From: Anthopleura xanthogrammica
Taxonomy: Eukaryota; Cnidaria; Anthozoa; Actiniaria; Actiniidae
DNA: 64,000 nucleotides
Reading direction: 5' to 3'
NCBI GenBank assembly: GCA_964019055.1
Contig: OZ025207.1
Location: 9,310,007 to 9,374,006, forward strand
Shown here: positions 10,832 to 25,800 of the stretch, one piece after another
Layout of the letters: the number at the start of each line of letters is the position of its first letter
How positions within the stretch are numbered: the first letter of the stretch is position 1
Notes under the pieces: model-generated
The model's input: the letters and a program-made list of their open reading frames with translations, nothing else
Told to the model about the DNA's origin: nothing
The model's database searches: none
Translations under genes and position numbers: made by a program

Positions 10832-13800
10832 ATGACCTCAAATTCTAATGAAGAGAAAACTTGTTCGGTGGAGACTTTGATGGTAAAACTTGGCAGTGAA
10901 GGTCATGTTGATGGCTCGACTTGCGAGTCAAGACACGATGGTTGCTACATTTGTGGAGCTTTCAACCCGAATTGGCACGTCTTTGCCAAACCACAGAGCA
11001 ATTCAACTAAAGAGCCGTTTTTCCCATTCCTGGAGTACCACCAACCAACAGCTTCAGCTCGTCCAATTGAGAAAGAAAGTGGAAAAGTAGCTGTCTGCGC
11101 AGTGTGCTTTTCCTTTCTGACTCAACAATGGCGAGCGTTTGAGGATAAGGAAACCCCGGTTGTGAAGCGAATTTACTGGTTAAAAAGACCCGGTTCTCAG
11201 AATCCTGAAAGCTTTGACAAAGACTTTGAACGAGAATATGAATTAGAAGAAGGAATGGTAAATCACGTTATGAGTACCATGGACGTGACGACGAAAGATC
11301 GTCATCACTCGAAAGTGCAGAGCAAAAGTCAAAGTACAGCTGAGCAAGAATCCACTGAAGCTCTTCTCTTTACTGAAAAACACAGCAAAGTCCCTCCAAC
11401 TGAGCCTTCTAACTCTTCTAAAGTGCTTGAATCAAGTTCTGTTAACAAGAAGATGGCGAACTTAGAGTTTTGTTTTGTTTGTAGCCGTCAAAAACCTAAA
11501 GAATTCATGCGTAGTGTTCACACGCGACCACAACTTAAAACTGAAACTCCTTTCTATCCATGTCTGACCAAGCATAACCCGGCAATTTTAGCCAAAAAGA
11601 TGGATTTTCTTGGCAAGGTACTGGTTTGTGAGGCCTGTCAAAAGTTCTTGTTCAGACAATGGCAAGTTTTTCAGAAGAACAACACACCTCTTAGTGAAAG
11701 GCAGTACCAATTACGTTCTGACCCCTCCCTCCCACGAGAACGACAGTCCCAGCTATCGACCATGGTGTGCTTTATTTGTGGTGTTACTCAACCAGCAACT
11801 TCTGGAAGATTTTTGTACTCCTGTAAGCATGCTCCTGGAGACCCATACTATCCATTTCTAAATAAACTCAAACCTCCGCCAGGGGCTATGCCATTGACTA
11901 AGCAAGGTTTGACAAGAGCCTGTAGTGGATGCCGCAAGTCTCTGCACCGCCAGTGGAAAGAATTTGAATTGAATCACATTGCAGAAGATGAGCGGGAATA
12001 TAGAATACGGAATGATGGGATATCAGCATCATCATCACCACCACCATCATCTTTGAAAACATCCTTTTCCCAACCTAGTATGAATACAGAAACTATATCT
12101 ACCGTAAGGGAACTTACTGGAAGGAATGAAATTCGACTTGCATGTTATACTTGTGGGGAGTGTAGTGACGAATCAAGTATGAGGCCCATTTACACTGGAC
12201 AGAATACAAATCCTTTAAAAGCGAACTTTTATTTTCCATTTATTACACTTCTGGAACCACCCCCAGGAAGCCGACCCCTGGACCACATTGGACGAACACT
12301 TGTTTGTAAAAAATGCTACAAGTTCCTACACATCAAATGGGAACAATTTGAAAGAGAACAAGTTCCACCTCAAATGCGCATCTATGCTGTAGATGGAAAA
12401 GCAAATATCAGACTCAAGTCTAAGTCACATTTTTGTTATTTATGTGGAATTAAATGCCCAGGAACTCATTCATCTTTTAAACTTCATTCCTATCCACATA
12501 ACGGTGAAGGTGTTCAAGACGGAGGTCCGTTTTTCCCTTTTCTAGCATCTCGTAATCCCAAGCCAAGCGCATCGCAGATATCCTCTGAAGGAACTGTTTT
12601 GGCATGCGAAATATGTTTCACTAATCTAATGGTTCAGTGGAGAAATTTTGAAAGCTCTGGTCTTCTCGAGGAATCGAATAGATGGTTACGAAAATACCTT
12701 ATTGACTTTATCATTTGTTATTTATGTGGTAAACGAATTCCGCGAGAGAGCTGCAGCTCTGTCAGCAAATCACTAGTGATGTTTCAGACTAGGTCTAAAA
12801 TGTATAGAGGCAGTCTCATGACAAACAGAAAACAAGACATTGTGTTGTGTGATGGGTGTCGAAGAGGGATAATCCCAAATGATTCTGACAAAGGACTGAA
12901 CACTGGGTCAACGGTACATGAAACAGCCCAAGATGAGGTTAGTTGTTGATTTTAACTGTGATTTTATATATTTTCATAAACTCTGGCAAAGCACCAGCTA
13001 AGCGCTAGTTTTAAATGTTGCGCATTCCATGTTTGGACCCAAACGTCTGTATATTTTATAGAAATGTTTTTTAAACCAGTGACAACAAGCTTCATTAATT
13101 ATTATCTGAACTGAAAAGGAAAGTAAAAATTAATATTGCTGGTTTACCTTCTCAGCAGGGCTTGACACTAAAATACATCTACTAGTCTCAGACTAGTGAA
13201 GGTTTGCTGTGGACTAGTAGGAAAAAGACCTTAGGACTAGAGATTATCCACAGTGACTAGCCCAAGGACTACCGCTAGTACCTAAAAAAGTTAGTGTTGA
13301 GCCCTGCTTAGACTGGCATATTGATGAATACTTCTAACATGGTTTCTATATTATTTTGATTTTTTTTTTAATGATTGCAAACCACCTATATGATGAAGGA
13401 TTTTATTAAGGTTCTCATTTAGTGCACATCTGATCTTCATTTCAAATTTTAATAATTCCAGTGCAAAATTATCCTGGGAAATAATCGTAAATTTATTCTT
13501 TATAAATATGATACAAAAGTGAGCTTTCTTTATTTTTACTTCTTTTTGAGAAATATTCAAATAATTTCAAATCTCATTTACACATACATGTGCAAAATAT
13601 TTGCTTATTAAAATTGCTTGACTCATGATCTCGATGATGATAGATAATAAGGTCGGGCATTCACTTGCGACCAGGTCATAAGCATTCTACATTCTGTGCG
13701 TGTTACTAATGCTTATTCTCGTAATACAAGTGAAAACCAATCATCTTTTGTCATTTTCTTAGCATTGAAAATACATTCTATGGGTTCCCTGTGCATGGTC

Positions 13801-16800
13801 CAGAATCGATTTTCACAATTATTGCAGTGCTCAAAATAGATAAACATTATAGCCTGCCAGTCCAGTAAATTTCACCAGTAGTTTTATTATTGTTATTAAC
13901 TATTTGACAGTTCACCATTATTTTTGCCTGCCATTTGGCCATTGGCAGGCCGCTATTTTGAGGCCGGTATTGTTGTATGCGAGCAGTCAAGTTGCTCATT
14001 TATTCTCTTCTGCCTGTTAAGATTTTTTTTATTGTTTTCCTTTCCCTAATAGAAACAAAGCTCTAAATTCTAGTTGGATATCCTGGATAAATAGAATACC
14101 ACTACTTTGATTCAACATCCTTTTACATTCAAAAATCAGTGACCTCTAGGCCAATATTTACTTTAAATTTCCTCAGCCATTTCAATATTGATTAATTCAT
14201 TCAATTTTCTATTTCAAAGAAAAATTGTAGGGTTTATGGGATCCCTGTGTATAGCACCACAAAGCAAGCCCATAGTTATAATATTTTGTTATATAAGATA
14301 ATTATACATGCACAATTAGTTTTTCGCACATTGATACACATATTCAGTTTGTTGTTTAAGTGATCATTATTTAGGACAATTGATTATAAAGATAAAAATA
14401 TAGTACAGTATTCACTAAAAATCCGTGGGCTAAGGGCTTTGGTATAAAATGTTTTAGTCTGTTTAATTTATGTTTCTTTAAATAATTTTTTTGGCTTGCA
14501 AGTTAAATTTTATGTTTTTTAAAGATTTTTATTTTTATTAGGTTTCAAAATCCGAAAAAAAAAAATTATCTGGTCAAAAATATTTTTAAAATTCTAATTT
14601 CTATTTTTCATGTTCAAACTTAAGCCTTTTCATTGAAATTTACTTTAGTTTAATTTTTTTTCCTTTTTGTGTATTTGCAGTTTTTTTAATTAGTATGAAC
14701 AATTTTCTAAATAGCACATTTTTTATTAACATGAGATAATTTTTGCTTTCATTTCCAATTTGTTTGGAATTTGGTAATAATTTCAAAAATATTTTCCTAT
14801 TTTCTGAACATTTCATTTTAAAAAAAGTCTTGCTTGCTTAAATATATATTTTGAAATCACTTGTTATTAATTAAGTCTTTAAAAAATTTTCAAGAAATAT
14901 TTTGTATACTGTAGTTTTAACCTAGCTTTAATAAGCTAACAGCATACAAATGTTAAGTTTGAATTATTTTGAAAAGTAGAGAACATGATATATACTATTT
15001 TGGTGATTTCTGTCTTCAAAATAGTGTAAACTTTTCATAGTTATTCAGAAAAATTAAAAAAAGAAATTATCAATACTGAGACCAATTATTTGTCACTTAG
15101 AAAAACAAAAGCTGCATATTAAATCATGTTTTCTCACATTTCATAAGGATCAAATCAAACAATATATTCATCATTATATTTCCAAATTATGACAGAAACA
15201 ACCTCATTTTTTCAGTTGGATAACTTACAAAAACATGTTTCCCTTTTAGTACCTTATTTTATTGCCTACTGGGCAAACTTGTGGTTGAATTCATTGAGAA
15301 GGAACCCAAGCTATATATGTAAACACACTGAGACATCACAGCATCTCAGGCATTTTCTAGTGTGTTCTATAATGAAAAGGCCAAGTTGACTTAAGGTTTT
15401 GCTAAATCCTCCTAAAGGTTATATCCTAAACACCCTATAAACTAAACCTCAAGATCCTTGATAGAAAGTTAATCAGTTATTTCCATTGAGTTGTTGAAAT
15501 TTAATGGCTTTGATATATTTGTGTGAAATTCATGGATGAGTAGTGACCAGTTGAGTAGTGAGTTGGTTGGTTAGTTGTGGATATTTGCATAAGAAAAGAA
15601 CAAACAGGTGGTTTGAATAGGTGAAGTTGAGTCTAGGCATGGCAGCCCATTCCTAATCATAATCACCTCTGTTCAACTTATACTCAATCTTAACACATCT
15701 GTGCTCACTATAGACACCATCCTAACTATTTTCTACTGACCAATCCTCTGCTATCAACATCTGACTTGCTTGCTAAATAAAGACTCTTTGTTATGAATAT
15801 TTTATGAGCTAGCTATTGGATCATATAGTGTTAGTGAGTTAGGGGAGAAGAACAGGATAGCTCAGGAAAAAATTCCCTTTGGTTCTGGTGAAGTCTGAAA
15901 TTTTCATGATTTTCCTTTGGCCCTGAATGGAAGTCTAAGAGTCCCTTGGGAGTTTATTCTTATTGGGTAAGTATTATTTGAATCTTGACAAACAAAGAAA
16001 GATCTTAAAAGCAAAGCTTTAACCTGTCGTTGCCTGCCTTGCATGTTATTAAGGCAGATCATTGTACTAAAATGTTTTGTGGTCATTGTTTGGTATTGAC
16101 AATGCACAGATGTCTCCTCATGCAAATCTGCTCTGAAAAAAATAATGCCTAGAGTTTGGTGCCTAATTCTTCACCAAGACTGTCTTAAATCAGCATAAAT
16201 TAACCAGAGAACGTGAATACAATTAACATTGAACTAAAGGCTCAAATACTGACCACTTCATTCTTTGGGGGGTGAATGAAGTTTGGGTTGAATTAATCAA
16301 GGATTTGATTTGACTACACAACTCTTCAAGGACTGTACTATCAAGGTATAAAAAACTTTTTAGGTCAGTGTAAAATTCCGATTACTTTTCTTTGAGAGTA
16401 GCCCCACATGTCTTTTTTAAAGAAGTCATTCTCAAAGTCATCGCATGTTTGTTATTTAAAACCTGAACTTTAGTATATTTAAGGCTATATTCTTCACTTT
16501 GTTTTCCTCTATGGATTTGTATCTGATTTCTAAAATGAACCTCAATTTTAGAGCTGATGTAGTACTATTCATACTCTAAGTTTAGCTCTATTATTACATA
16601 CGACATATGTAATTCAGATTTTTTTTATGAATAGACAACATATCAAGTGATTTGAATCCAAAGAATTATCCAGAGACAGAAATTTCTGAAAAACTTAATC
16701 TAGATTTTCTTCAGGAAATTTTTGCACATTTTACCAAGATTTTTTTAATCACTTGAGTGCCTTCCAGATGTTTTTTTTCTTGAGATTGGAGAGATACTGT

Positions 16801-19800
16801 CTTCTGTTAACCCTTTCAGGTTGCCAACACATGTGTCCAAAGTTCTTTGTATGGACTTTATCTCCATGCTATTGTAAAACCTTTTACTAAATCTACATAT
16901 AAACCATTCCAATTCCACTGAAAAATACTTGAGTTTTTGTATATGAAAATCAGTGACATCTGAACCTTTTTGGACTTGATTTTTTTATTCAAATTGAAGA
17001 AGAAATGTTTTGATTAGAGACTGTTATGTTTTATGGAGACAACTTGATGCAATTTTAATGATTTGCCAGGATGATTATTTTGCCTCAAACACAAAGATTT
17101 CTCCTTGACTCACCAACTTTTAACCTGTTTAATCAATTCTCTTCTACCTAGATGCAATATAGCCAAGAATTTCTATCAAATTCGAAGGAATTATTTTCCT
17201 TCCCTAGTGAAGCGTGATGAATTGGTTTCTTTGTTTTCTCTCTCAATTAGCATAATGCAAATAATGTTTCATCAGTGAAGCTCTGTTTGTTCTTGTTGAA
17301 CTTCCCCAAATTTAACAAAATGGCCAGTATAAAATACCACCATTCATTATGATATCTCTTATATCCTTTTGATATTTTCTATAAACATTTCTCTGGCTCC
17401 CTTTTTTTAGATTTCAATAGGTCAGTTTGTTTTCTGTTTTACAAAGGATCTACATATAACACTCTAGGATTATCTTCAGCCTCAGGCAATTTATTGTTTA
17501 ATTTTACTTTTTGTTCCTAAGAAATTTAATAAAAAAGGCTTCCAAAAAATCACTACTTTTCCGCCATCAATTTACCTACCCTATTTCTTTTCAGATTTTA
17601 TTGCATCCTTATATTACCAAAAACCCCAAAAAATTCTGCATCAAGTTCTAGAAATTTTATTATTTTCTTTATAGTCAAATTCTAGTTGTGCTTTTTTATT
17701 TCAAAATTTCAAAATTTCTTATCTAAAGTATTAAATGTCTTGAAATTTTATTTCTTTCAAGTAACACTGACAGTATTTTTTACTTATCTTTTTTAAACAA
17801 CTGTCTAAATTTTTTTGATTGATGTAATCACATTAAAATCGCCTTATGTTTGCGATGCACAAATTGTAATGGGTTAATGGTTTCTCATTTTCAAGTGGTC
17901 CTTTCCTTTAAGTCAAGTGCAACATATTTTACTTTTGATATTATGGGACCACAGCGCTTCATACAGTTATCGATCTTTCTTGATCTTCAGTATTGTAACT
18001 GAAATGGGAACATAGCTGAAACTGCTTTGTGTATTGGAATAATATTTGTATCATATCACAGGTAGAATGTTACAAGATTTTTTTACATTTTTTGACACTT
18101 GCCTTTTTTTTTACCTTGCACTACCATTTTTTTGTCAAGCTTTTTATGGGTAACATTCAGCTTGCATTTTAGCCACTGGAAGAGCAATAATCTACTTGAC
18201 CCTGAACAGTGGACTGAAAAACTACCCCTACCAATAATAGTAAAAAATTTAAGAATACACTCAGTCAAAGCTCTCCTTGCAACCACAATTGTAAGCTACC
18301 AGCTCTAGTTACAACCATGATTTTGAAACCCAGTTTGCATTACCGCTTATGAGAGCCCATTATTCAATTTCTCGAGGTGGTTGCTTATGTTACTATTATT
18401 AATAGAGCTTTGATTGTAAGTTGTAATCTTTTTGCTTAGGGGTTTATGCTGTTAGAGTTTTGATAATGATATTGTCTTGTTGAACAAATCTTATTAATAT
18501 ATGGGTTGCTTGTTAGAGTTAGGAATAAAATGGTACAAGCTGATTATATAATCTTTTGACAAATTGAAATCCTGCATCATAATATAGCCTCCAGTTCTAA
18601 TTATTTACACAGCTATTATTTTATTTATTCAATATCTATAATTTCTAAAACTTCTTTTTTAGAAAGCATCGTATGTGAGTAGAGTGATTATAGGTTTTTT
18701 TCTGGGTTTTTCTCCCACTGAAAAAGCTAACAGGCTAAATTTGAATTTGATCTAGGAGTTAACCATGTCATGACTTTGATCAGCTCAAAGTTTGTTTCAG
18801 GGCATTGATAAAATCTGATTTTTAAAAAAAATCTTTCTTTAAAGGAATTTCTTTCTTATTTTTTTTTTATAATGCTGTTTTTAATTATTCCTAGAATTTA
18901 CAGTTTAACATTTGTCCAACAAACTCGCCAATACAGGGTTTTTTAATTCAAGCATGCAAGCCTTTAATCATAATGTTCTCCATTCATGTCGTTTGCCTAT
19001 TGTAATCCAAACCCAGTTAAGCATGAATCTGAAACCAGAAAAACCTGTTATTATCCTGAAAACCTGTTTTGGCCTCCAAGTTTACCTATTATTTGCACTG
19101 TGGTGCCATTCCTTAGTGAAACCTGCTTTTCCTGAATAATTATTTTAATTGTTTTCACTTTAGATCTGCTCTTCTATTTTAGTTTGATCATCAAATGAAG
19201 TGATTAATGAAAGATAACAATTAACCTTGATAAGTCTTTCCTATTAAATATTGATAAAATTATTTCAATTTGTTCTTCATGTTGTAACCTACCTGTATTA
19301 AAAAAAGTCAGACATGATTACCTAGGTAGCATAGCATCCCAGTTGACTCAGTATCTTAGGCACAGGTCTGTTGTGTAGGAGCTCATGAGTTAAGCCTCCA
19401 CAGCCAGACCTACACTCAATTTCTTAAAATATCCGAGAAGAAAGTGCTGCCTTTGCTCTAAAAATATCAGCAAATGTTTAGACCTTCGCCATAGCTCGGA
19501 TGACCACATAAAATGGTCAGTTAGGGACATTAAGCATAACTTTATTAGTGCCAAGTTGGCAACTGGCAAGTGTGACCAACTCTAAATAAAATCATTCTAT
19601 TATAATTATAATTATTTTATAAATGATAATCATAGTATGACCTTTAAATTTTAACTCTGGTATCAGCACTCTGGTAACTATTTCTTTTTCTTTTTTCCCC
19701 TCTTTTTGAATAACAGGAAATTACAATCATCTTTCTTAGCAGTATACTTACCAACTAAGGGTCATATGAACATATTAGATTGAAAAAAAATGTATATCTT

Positions 19801-22800
19801 ACAACCATCACTCCCTCACAGCTGTGAGAAATACCTCTGTAACTTAACAGTGCATGCCACCCATCCCATACACTGATAACATTCAACATAGTTATGTTAT
19901 ATTTAATTCATCTTTCACAGACTAGAAGAGCAGAATTAAGTCACCTCATTCCCAAGGCCAAAAAACCTGTGATAGTAATTGACTCCAGCGACAGTGACGA
20001 TGATAATAACCCCTCTTTAATACCAAAACACAAGAGTATATACCCAAGAACCTACCGTCATGCGAATGCTTCCCCCATGCACTACACACCATCAGCATCA
20101 CCTGGAGTCTCACAACCACCAGCACCAGTCAAAGACTACCAACCCTCAGTCTCTCCAAGTATGCAACCGTCTACTAGTAGAAGCTTTGCCGCAGCATTAA
20201 GGAAACTTGCCAAACAAGCCATGCCCACAGGAAATTCTTCACCAGCCACATCCTCTGGTGGTGGCTCTCAGCCAGCATCACCAACAGTTTCTCATACAAG
20301 CTCTAGAAGTGCAGGCAAGTATTGAACATTTCCAATAATATTTCATTCCATATAACTTCAAATCTTATCTATAGACCTCTTGCACATGATGTCAAAGCAG
20401 CTTAATTTGGAGAACGAAACAAGAGAATTTTAATCTCCTGAGAATTGGAACCTATTGTTTTGCCCTCCAAATTGAGTTGCTTTGACGTCATGCGCAAAGG
20501 GTCTATACCCTGAAATAACCTCTGGGCTGATCAAAATGCAAAGTTACTAATTCTCAGATCGAATAGATGCCTATTTAGCATGTTAGGTTTTGTGGAGGTA
20601 GGGAAGCCAAAGAACTTGAGGGAAAAACTTTCAAATCAAGGGATAGACCTAAAATACCTCTACTCACATGTGATGCTGAGTCTAGGAATTGACCCTGAGA
20701 CCCTAGAGTTGAGAGACAAGTGCTACCCTTGATTCCCAAACTCTATAAATTTAGGTAGTTACAAAAATAATGAATTAGCCATTAATATTTATTAAAAATA
20801 ATAAATACTTATTGCAATGAACACTCGCAGGTGTATCCCCTTCAAGAAACTCACCTGCGGCCAATCAAACACCTCCCCCTCCTCGAGGTGAGGGAGTCAT
20901 CTCTAAGGAACGGCAGCCACTGGTTACGGAGAGAGAACTGCATAATATTTCAACTCCACCTATGCCGCCAATTCCTGCCTTGGAATCAGATTCCAATCCT
21001 ACAACAAGTAAGGATTATTATTAAGTTATTATGTAACAAAAATTAATCAAGATTTTGATGGAAAAGTATTTGTATAGGTAATCATATGGTTTCAAGTTCA
21101 ATGTAGGATTAATTTACACGAGTGTGTTTTTCAAAGAGTTCAAATTGCACGAGATCGTAGGTCCAGTGCAATTTGAGCTCTTTGAAAAACACACAAGTGT
21201 GAATTATCCCAAATTGAACAAGGAACCATTATATGATTACTTGTTAATAATATACATGAAAATTAAATCTTACAAACATTACCGTCCGACATTGAAAATC
21301 TCAAGATATCGTCATGAGATTGTGTCAGCAGCGTGCTCTTCAACTGAAACAAAATGAAACAAAATCACCAACTTTTTAGCTGTTATCACTGCTTAAACTT
21401 GTTCCTTCGCCATTGGAAAATGCATAGTCTTGATGCTTAATAATGTTATCAACAGCAGAATCAAAAAAAGTTTGGTTTCAAGCCGTTTTCGGAAAATGTA
21501 ATTTGCACTGTGTTACACTTTTTTGCACTGTGTTACACTTGAACTGCACTGCTCTAAGCCAATCAAATTCGAGTAATTTTTTCATGTATATTATAATAGT
21601 AGAAACATTGAAAATATTCTTCATATATACAATAAAAACAAGCTTTAGGGATTGGTAAATAGATAAAATAAAAATTTCCCTTGATTAAAGAAATGAGCTT
21701 GAGAATTAACCTCATTTTTCACTGATTTTGGATTTTTTTTTTTTTTTTTGAAACCTTGGCATTTTGTTTATCAAGCAGACAAACGAAGTTTTCAGTCCTG
21801 AAAGGAATTAATATGCAATATTTATTCTAAAATAAATTACATACGTTTTTTGTCATATGTTTGAAAATTCTTTTGTAATATAGGGATTAACTTATTAATT
21901 CCTTAACTTATAACAATTGCTCTTTTATTCATATATTTTGTAAAATAAAGTGTCTTGCTTGTATTATAAATAGCTGTCCGTAAAAAATGTTTTCTATAGA
22001 GCTAAAAAAATTGTCAAACTAGCTAAAAAAAATTCAAGGCCAAAATGTGTTGACAATTAAAATTGCCAGGTAGACCAGAACTAAAATGTTTTCATAGAGC
22101 TATTAAAATGTCTACTGAGGTAAAAAAAAAAGTGTTTAATAGGAGCTGAAACTTTTAGCGAAAAAATTTCCAGAAAAAAATAGTTAACTATAATATATTC
22201 TACTCTGAGCCATGTGTTAAACACTTCCCCAGCCTACCCCCATTAAGTATTTTTGTCGCTTGTTTCAACAGGTGAAGCAAACCGAGTCCCCTCGATAGGG
22301 CCTCATAGACATAGTGGCAGAGATCAGTCAGAATCAACAAGTCACTCCAAGGGACATGAAGTTCTTCCTGGGGTCTTCTCGACAAAACCACGATGTGAGT
22401 ACCAATCAGACCCTTAAACATTTTATCCTATGTTGAAATACTATATTATTATTGTTGATGATTGGGATTTTGTTCCGATCCCTTCTAAGATCAAATTAAT
22501 GACCTCTTCCTTGTCTTGGAAATGAATCATTTAATATTGCCATTGTTTTAAGATGTGAGTTTGTGTGTGTATTTTCATGCAGTCAGGAATTGATAATTAA
22601 AATACTGTGCCTCAAGGAGATTCCTGTTATATTAGCACCTAATGTTTTTCAAAATACATGCTAAGAAATTCATCAACAAATCAAGTCTACTTTGGTTTCA
22701 GTTTTGTCTCAGTAAACTCAGTCTTTGTCAGAATTTGTACTATAAGCCAACAATCATTGTGGTTGGGATTAACACACTTGATTGGAGGAAGATAAGCTTT

Positions 22801-25800
22801 TTCTTGTGCATGCCGTCAAGTGTGACATCCATATTAGCTTAGAGGGGACTTGAATAATAAGCTTTGCACTTTTTAACCTTGTTTACATTAATTTGACTCA
22901 ATACCACCTGTCCAAGTGTAGATGACTCTTCTCTGAGTGAACCTAGTTTCCACATTGAGCTGGTTGACATTTCAATAGTGAACAAACCATGTTCCACTGT
23001 CTACATAGCTTAACAATAATCTCCTTCTGAAAGAATCGCTCATGAATTGGATGATATTCTTTGGCACTTAAGTAAGACCATCGGTGGACTATCTTATGTA
23101 AGTAATAAATACAATTTTATTCAGCCATATTGAAGCTCACTGTTCAGAACAGAAGCCTCTATATCCTTGACTCCTTTTCAATACACTTGTACTAATAGCT
23201 GTAGAATAAATCTATAAATAATTCTTCACAGTTAAGAGTATTTTTTGAGGCCTTGGCATTTCCTAATGCTTTCAAAATTTCTCTAGAAAAATTAATGCAT
23301 GGATGAAAGGTTTCATCTGCTATGAATAATTAATCAGATCTATGAACTTTTGTGGATTTTAGCTCTAACACATTACATGAGAACAGGATTTTAAAGAATT
23401 TCTAAATCAAGAAATATATTCTTTATAATTCTGAGGAAAAAATTCTCAAATTTTTAGGATTTTTTTTTTTACCAACAGAATGATTTCTGATTTCTGTGAC
23501 TTTCATGTTAGCTTTCTGCTTTAAGTGCTATTTCCTGTTAGTTTTTTCCTTTAGGAAACATGTTGTTGTGGAGCTTTTATATCTGTACATCCAGTTAAAA
23601 AAATTTATAATCTCGGTTCAGCACCGAATTGATTCTCAAGCACTCTGAAAAAAACCCAGCTTTTCACGGCTTCTGATATATTTAATAACCAGATCACAAG
23701 TGAAGACATTTTTGTATAATAATTGATGTTGTAGAACAATAGCGAGTCGCTTAATAATAGTCTGTGAATAAGTTGTGGTGCATTGATAATGAAAGATCCT
23801 TAATAATACACAGAAAAAGGTGTTGACAAAACAGATTTTGTGTACCAAATCATCTTGTAACAAGGGGGAAAATTTGAACTTCATAATTCACAGGAAATGA
23901 ATCTATATCATAGATATTCTTATGCATAAACATCTTATACGAGTGCTGTTTTTTTGTGTGTGCATATTTAATGACCTAGAACGTTGGATGTTTTCCTTTG
24001 TTATTTGACCTGCTTTTCAATCATTTCTTTTGATTAAATACCAGTCTAGTTTTATGGTTTTAGCCTTCTTAAAATATGAACCAATCTTTAGATGTTTAGA
24101 TAGGTTTGACAGACATCTTCTAATCCAACGATTTATACTAAGCACTTGTAGTTAGATCTTATTGGCAGAGATGTTATGATTTTGGTCATTAGTTAGATAT
24201 CTTTATGGTAGCTCCCCTTAATTGAGATCCTATTGATGGTCATTCATTAAGGAATCTTTCCCATCTCTGTTATTAACTGATCCTAAATTACACATCTTGA
24301 TAATATCGCTTGTAATAATAAATTTAAAATGTCTTTTTTTAAGCTTGTGTAACGTAACCTTAGCTTCAATTGATCAAAGAGCTTTAGTTAATAATTATAA
24401 ACTAAGACTTAAGCTAGCAGTAATTTCAAAAATTTACTGAGAAATCCTTCACTAATCTCTACGTGAAATCTGAACTTGTTATTAAGGCCACAGTTCAATC
24501 CCTTTTTTTCCAATCTTGTCAGCACTACCTTTAGTTAGTTGATTAAAAAGATCTCACAGACCAGTTATTTCAAACTTTACATTTCAAATTATGTATAAAA
24601 CATTAATGATCTCTAAACTGAAATCTAACCATAATTTTAGTGATACTATTACAAAATCTTTGGAGTTTGTCTTTCAGACTGTTGTTTAAAAAATATTACT
24701 TGCTTAGCTAGACTACAGATTGAAATAATATTTATTTTTTTGTCCTCAAAATGCCACTCACTATTTATAATTCAAAGGCTACTTGTCTCTGTTCAATAAA
24801 AACTGTTCCCCTTTTATGCTGAGGGAAAATGAGCTAATCTAAATTGTCTTTTCTGAGCCCTGATATTAGATAAGTCAAACAAAATGAACACACTGATAAC
24901 AGTACATTGGCAATCCATGATATTTTTCAGTCAGAATGGCAAAATTTGAACAATTATGAATATGTTATTTTGTTGGCTGTCGAGATGGAAAAATTGGTAT
25001 AACAGGTGCTTAATAACAGATTGATGAAGCTATTCTTGTCTTCTACTGGTGTTGGCTTTTTTTTCTAATTCTTTAAATGAACTAAAAATTTGCTGAAAAA
25101 ATAGTCACTGCGATATAAATTTAAAATTTACCTAATATTAACCATATCATTCTAGAAAAAAATTAAATAAGATAAAAGGGAAAGTATCTGGGTCTTGGTA
25201 GTGGTTTTGTGGAGTGGCTCTTCGTATACTGAATTCTGAAATGTGAATTTTTGTGGAGGGAGGAAAACCAGAGAACCCACAGTAAACACTCAAAGAAAGA
25301 TTTGGTCATTTTGTCTTTTTTTTTTGTTATATAATATCAACCAACGTAGTTACAAGGTCATTCAGTTGGTTCTTGTATTTCAATGGAAAGGGATGCATAT
25401 ACCACCTAGTGATAATATATGAAATCTTATTACCACTCGCAGAGCTAAAAATGATGGCTGGCCAATGGAAAGTTTTCAGCCAATCACTAGTCCTCTTGAC
25501 TGGTGACTTTGGCATGTTGGTGCATCAGATGTGGTCAGCCATCATGTCTAGCTATGATTGAATAACCATTATAATTTTAGCTCTGCACTTGTATAGCTAA
25601 TACCAATAGTTATTCTTGTGATTGCTTGTAGATCAATCAGAATCAAGTATGATATCTGAACACGGCTTCCCTACTGAACATGGTCACACTGTGGTACCAT
25701 ATTACTTGCATAGTGGACGACCAGATGTACCTCTCTTCATCCCAAGAGGAGCCCCTCTTCCTGGTCCACCTCCACTATTAGCATCAAAAAGAGATGGTGG

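Larger units (their letters stand above)
13311..19920 (+). other. GSE1 intron 1, long AT-rich stretch
   Basis: About 6.6 kb of very AT-rich intron with poly-T and poly-A runs. I find no coding exon with family features. It holds a SINE tail at 18695 and a family-1 SINE fragment at 19422. Short open frames at 13351, 15189, 15904, 18083 and 18912 look like chance. Confidence 0.55.
20315..20830 (+). other. GC-AG intron in GSE1
   Basis: The exon 2 frame reaches GCAG then GCAAGT, the standard form of a GC donor. Only this donor gives phase 1, which fits the next exon (acceptor ACTCGCAG ending 20830, giving Gly-Val-Ser-Pro). Reading through instead stops after two codons. Confidence 0.75.
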
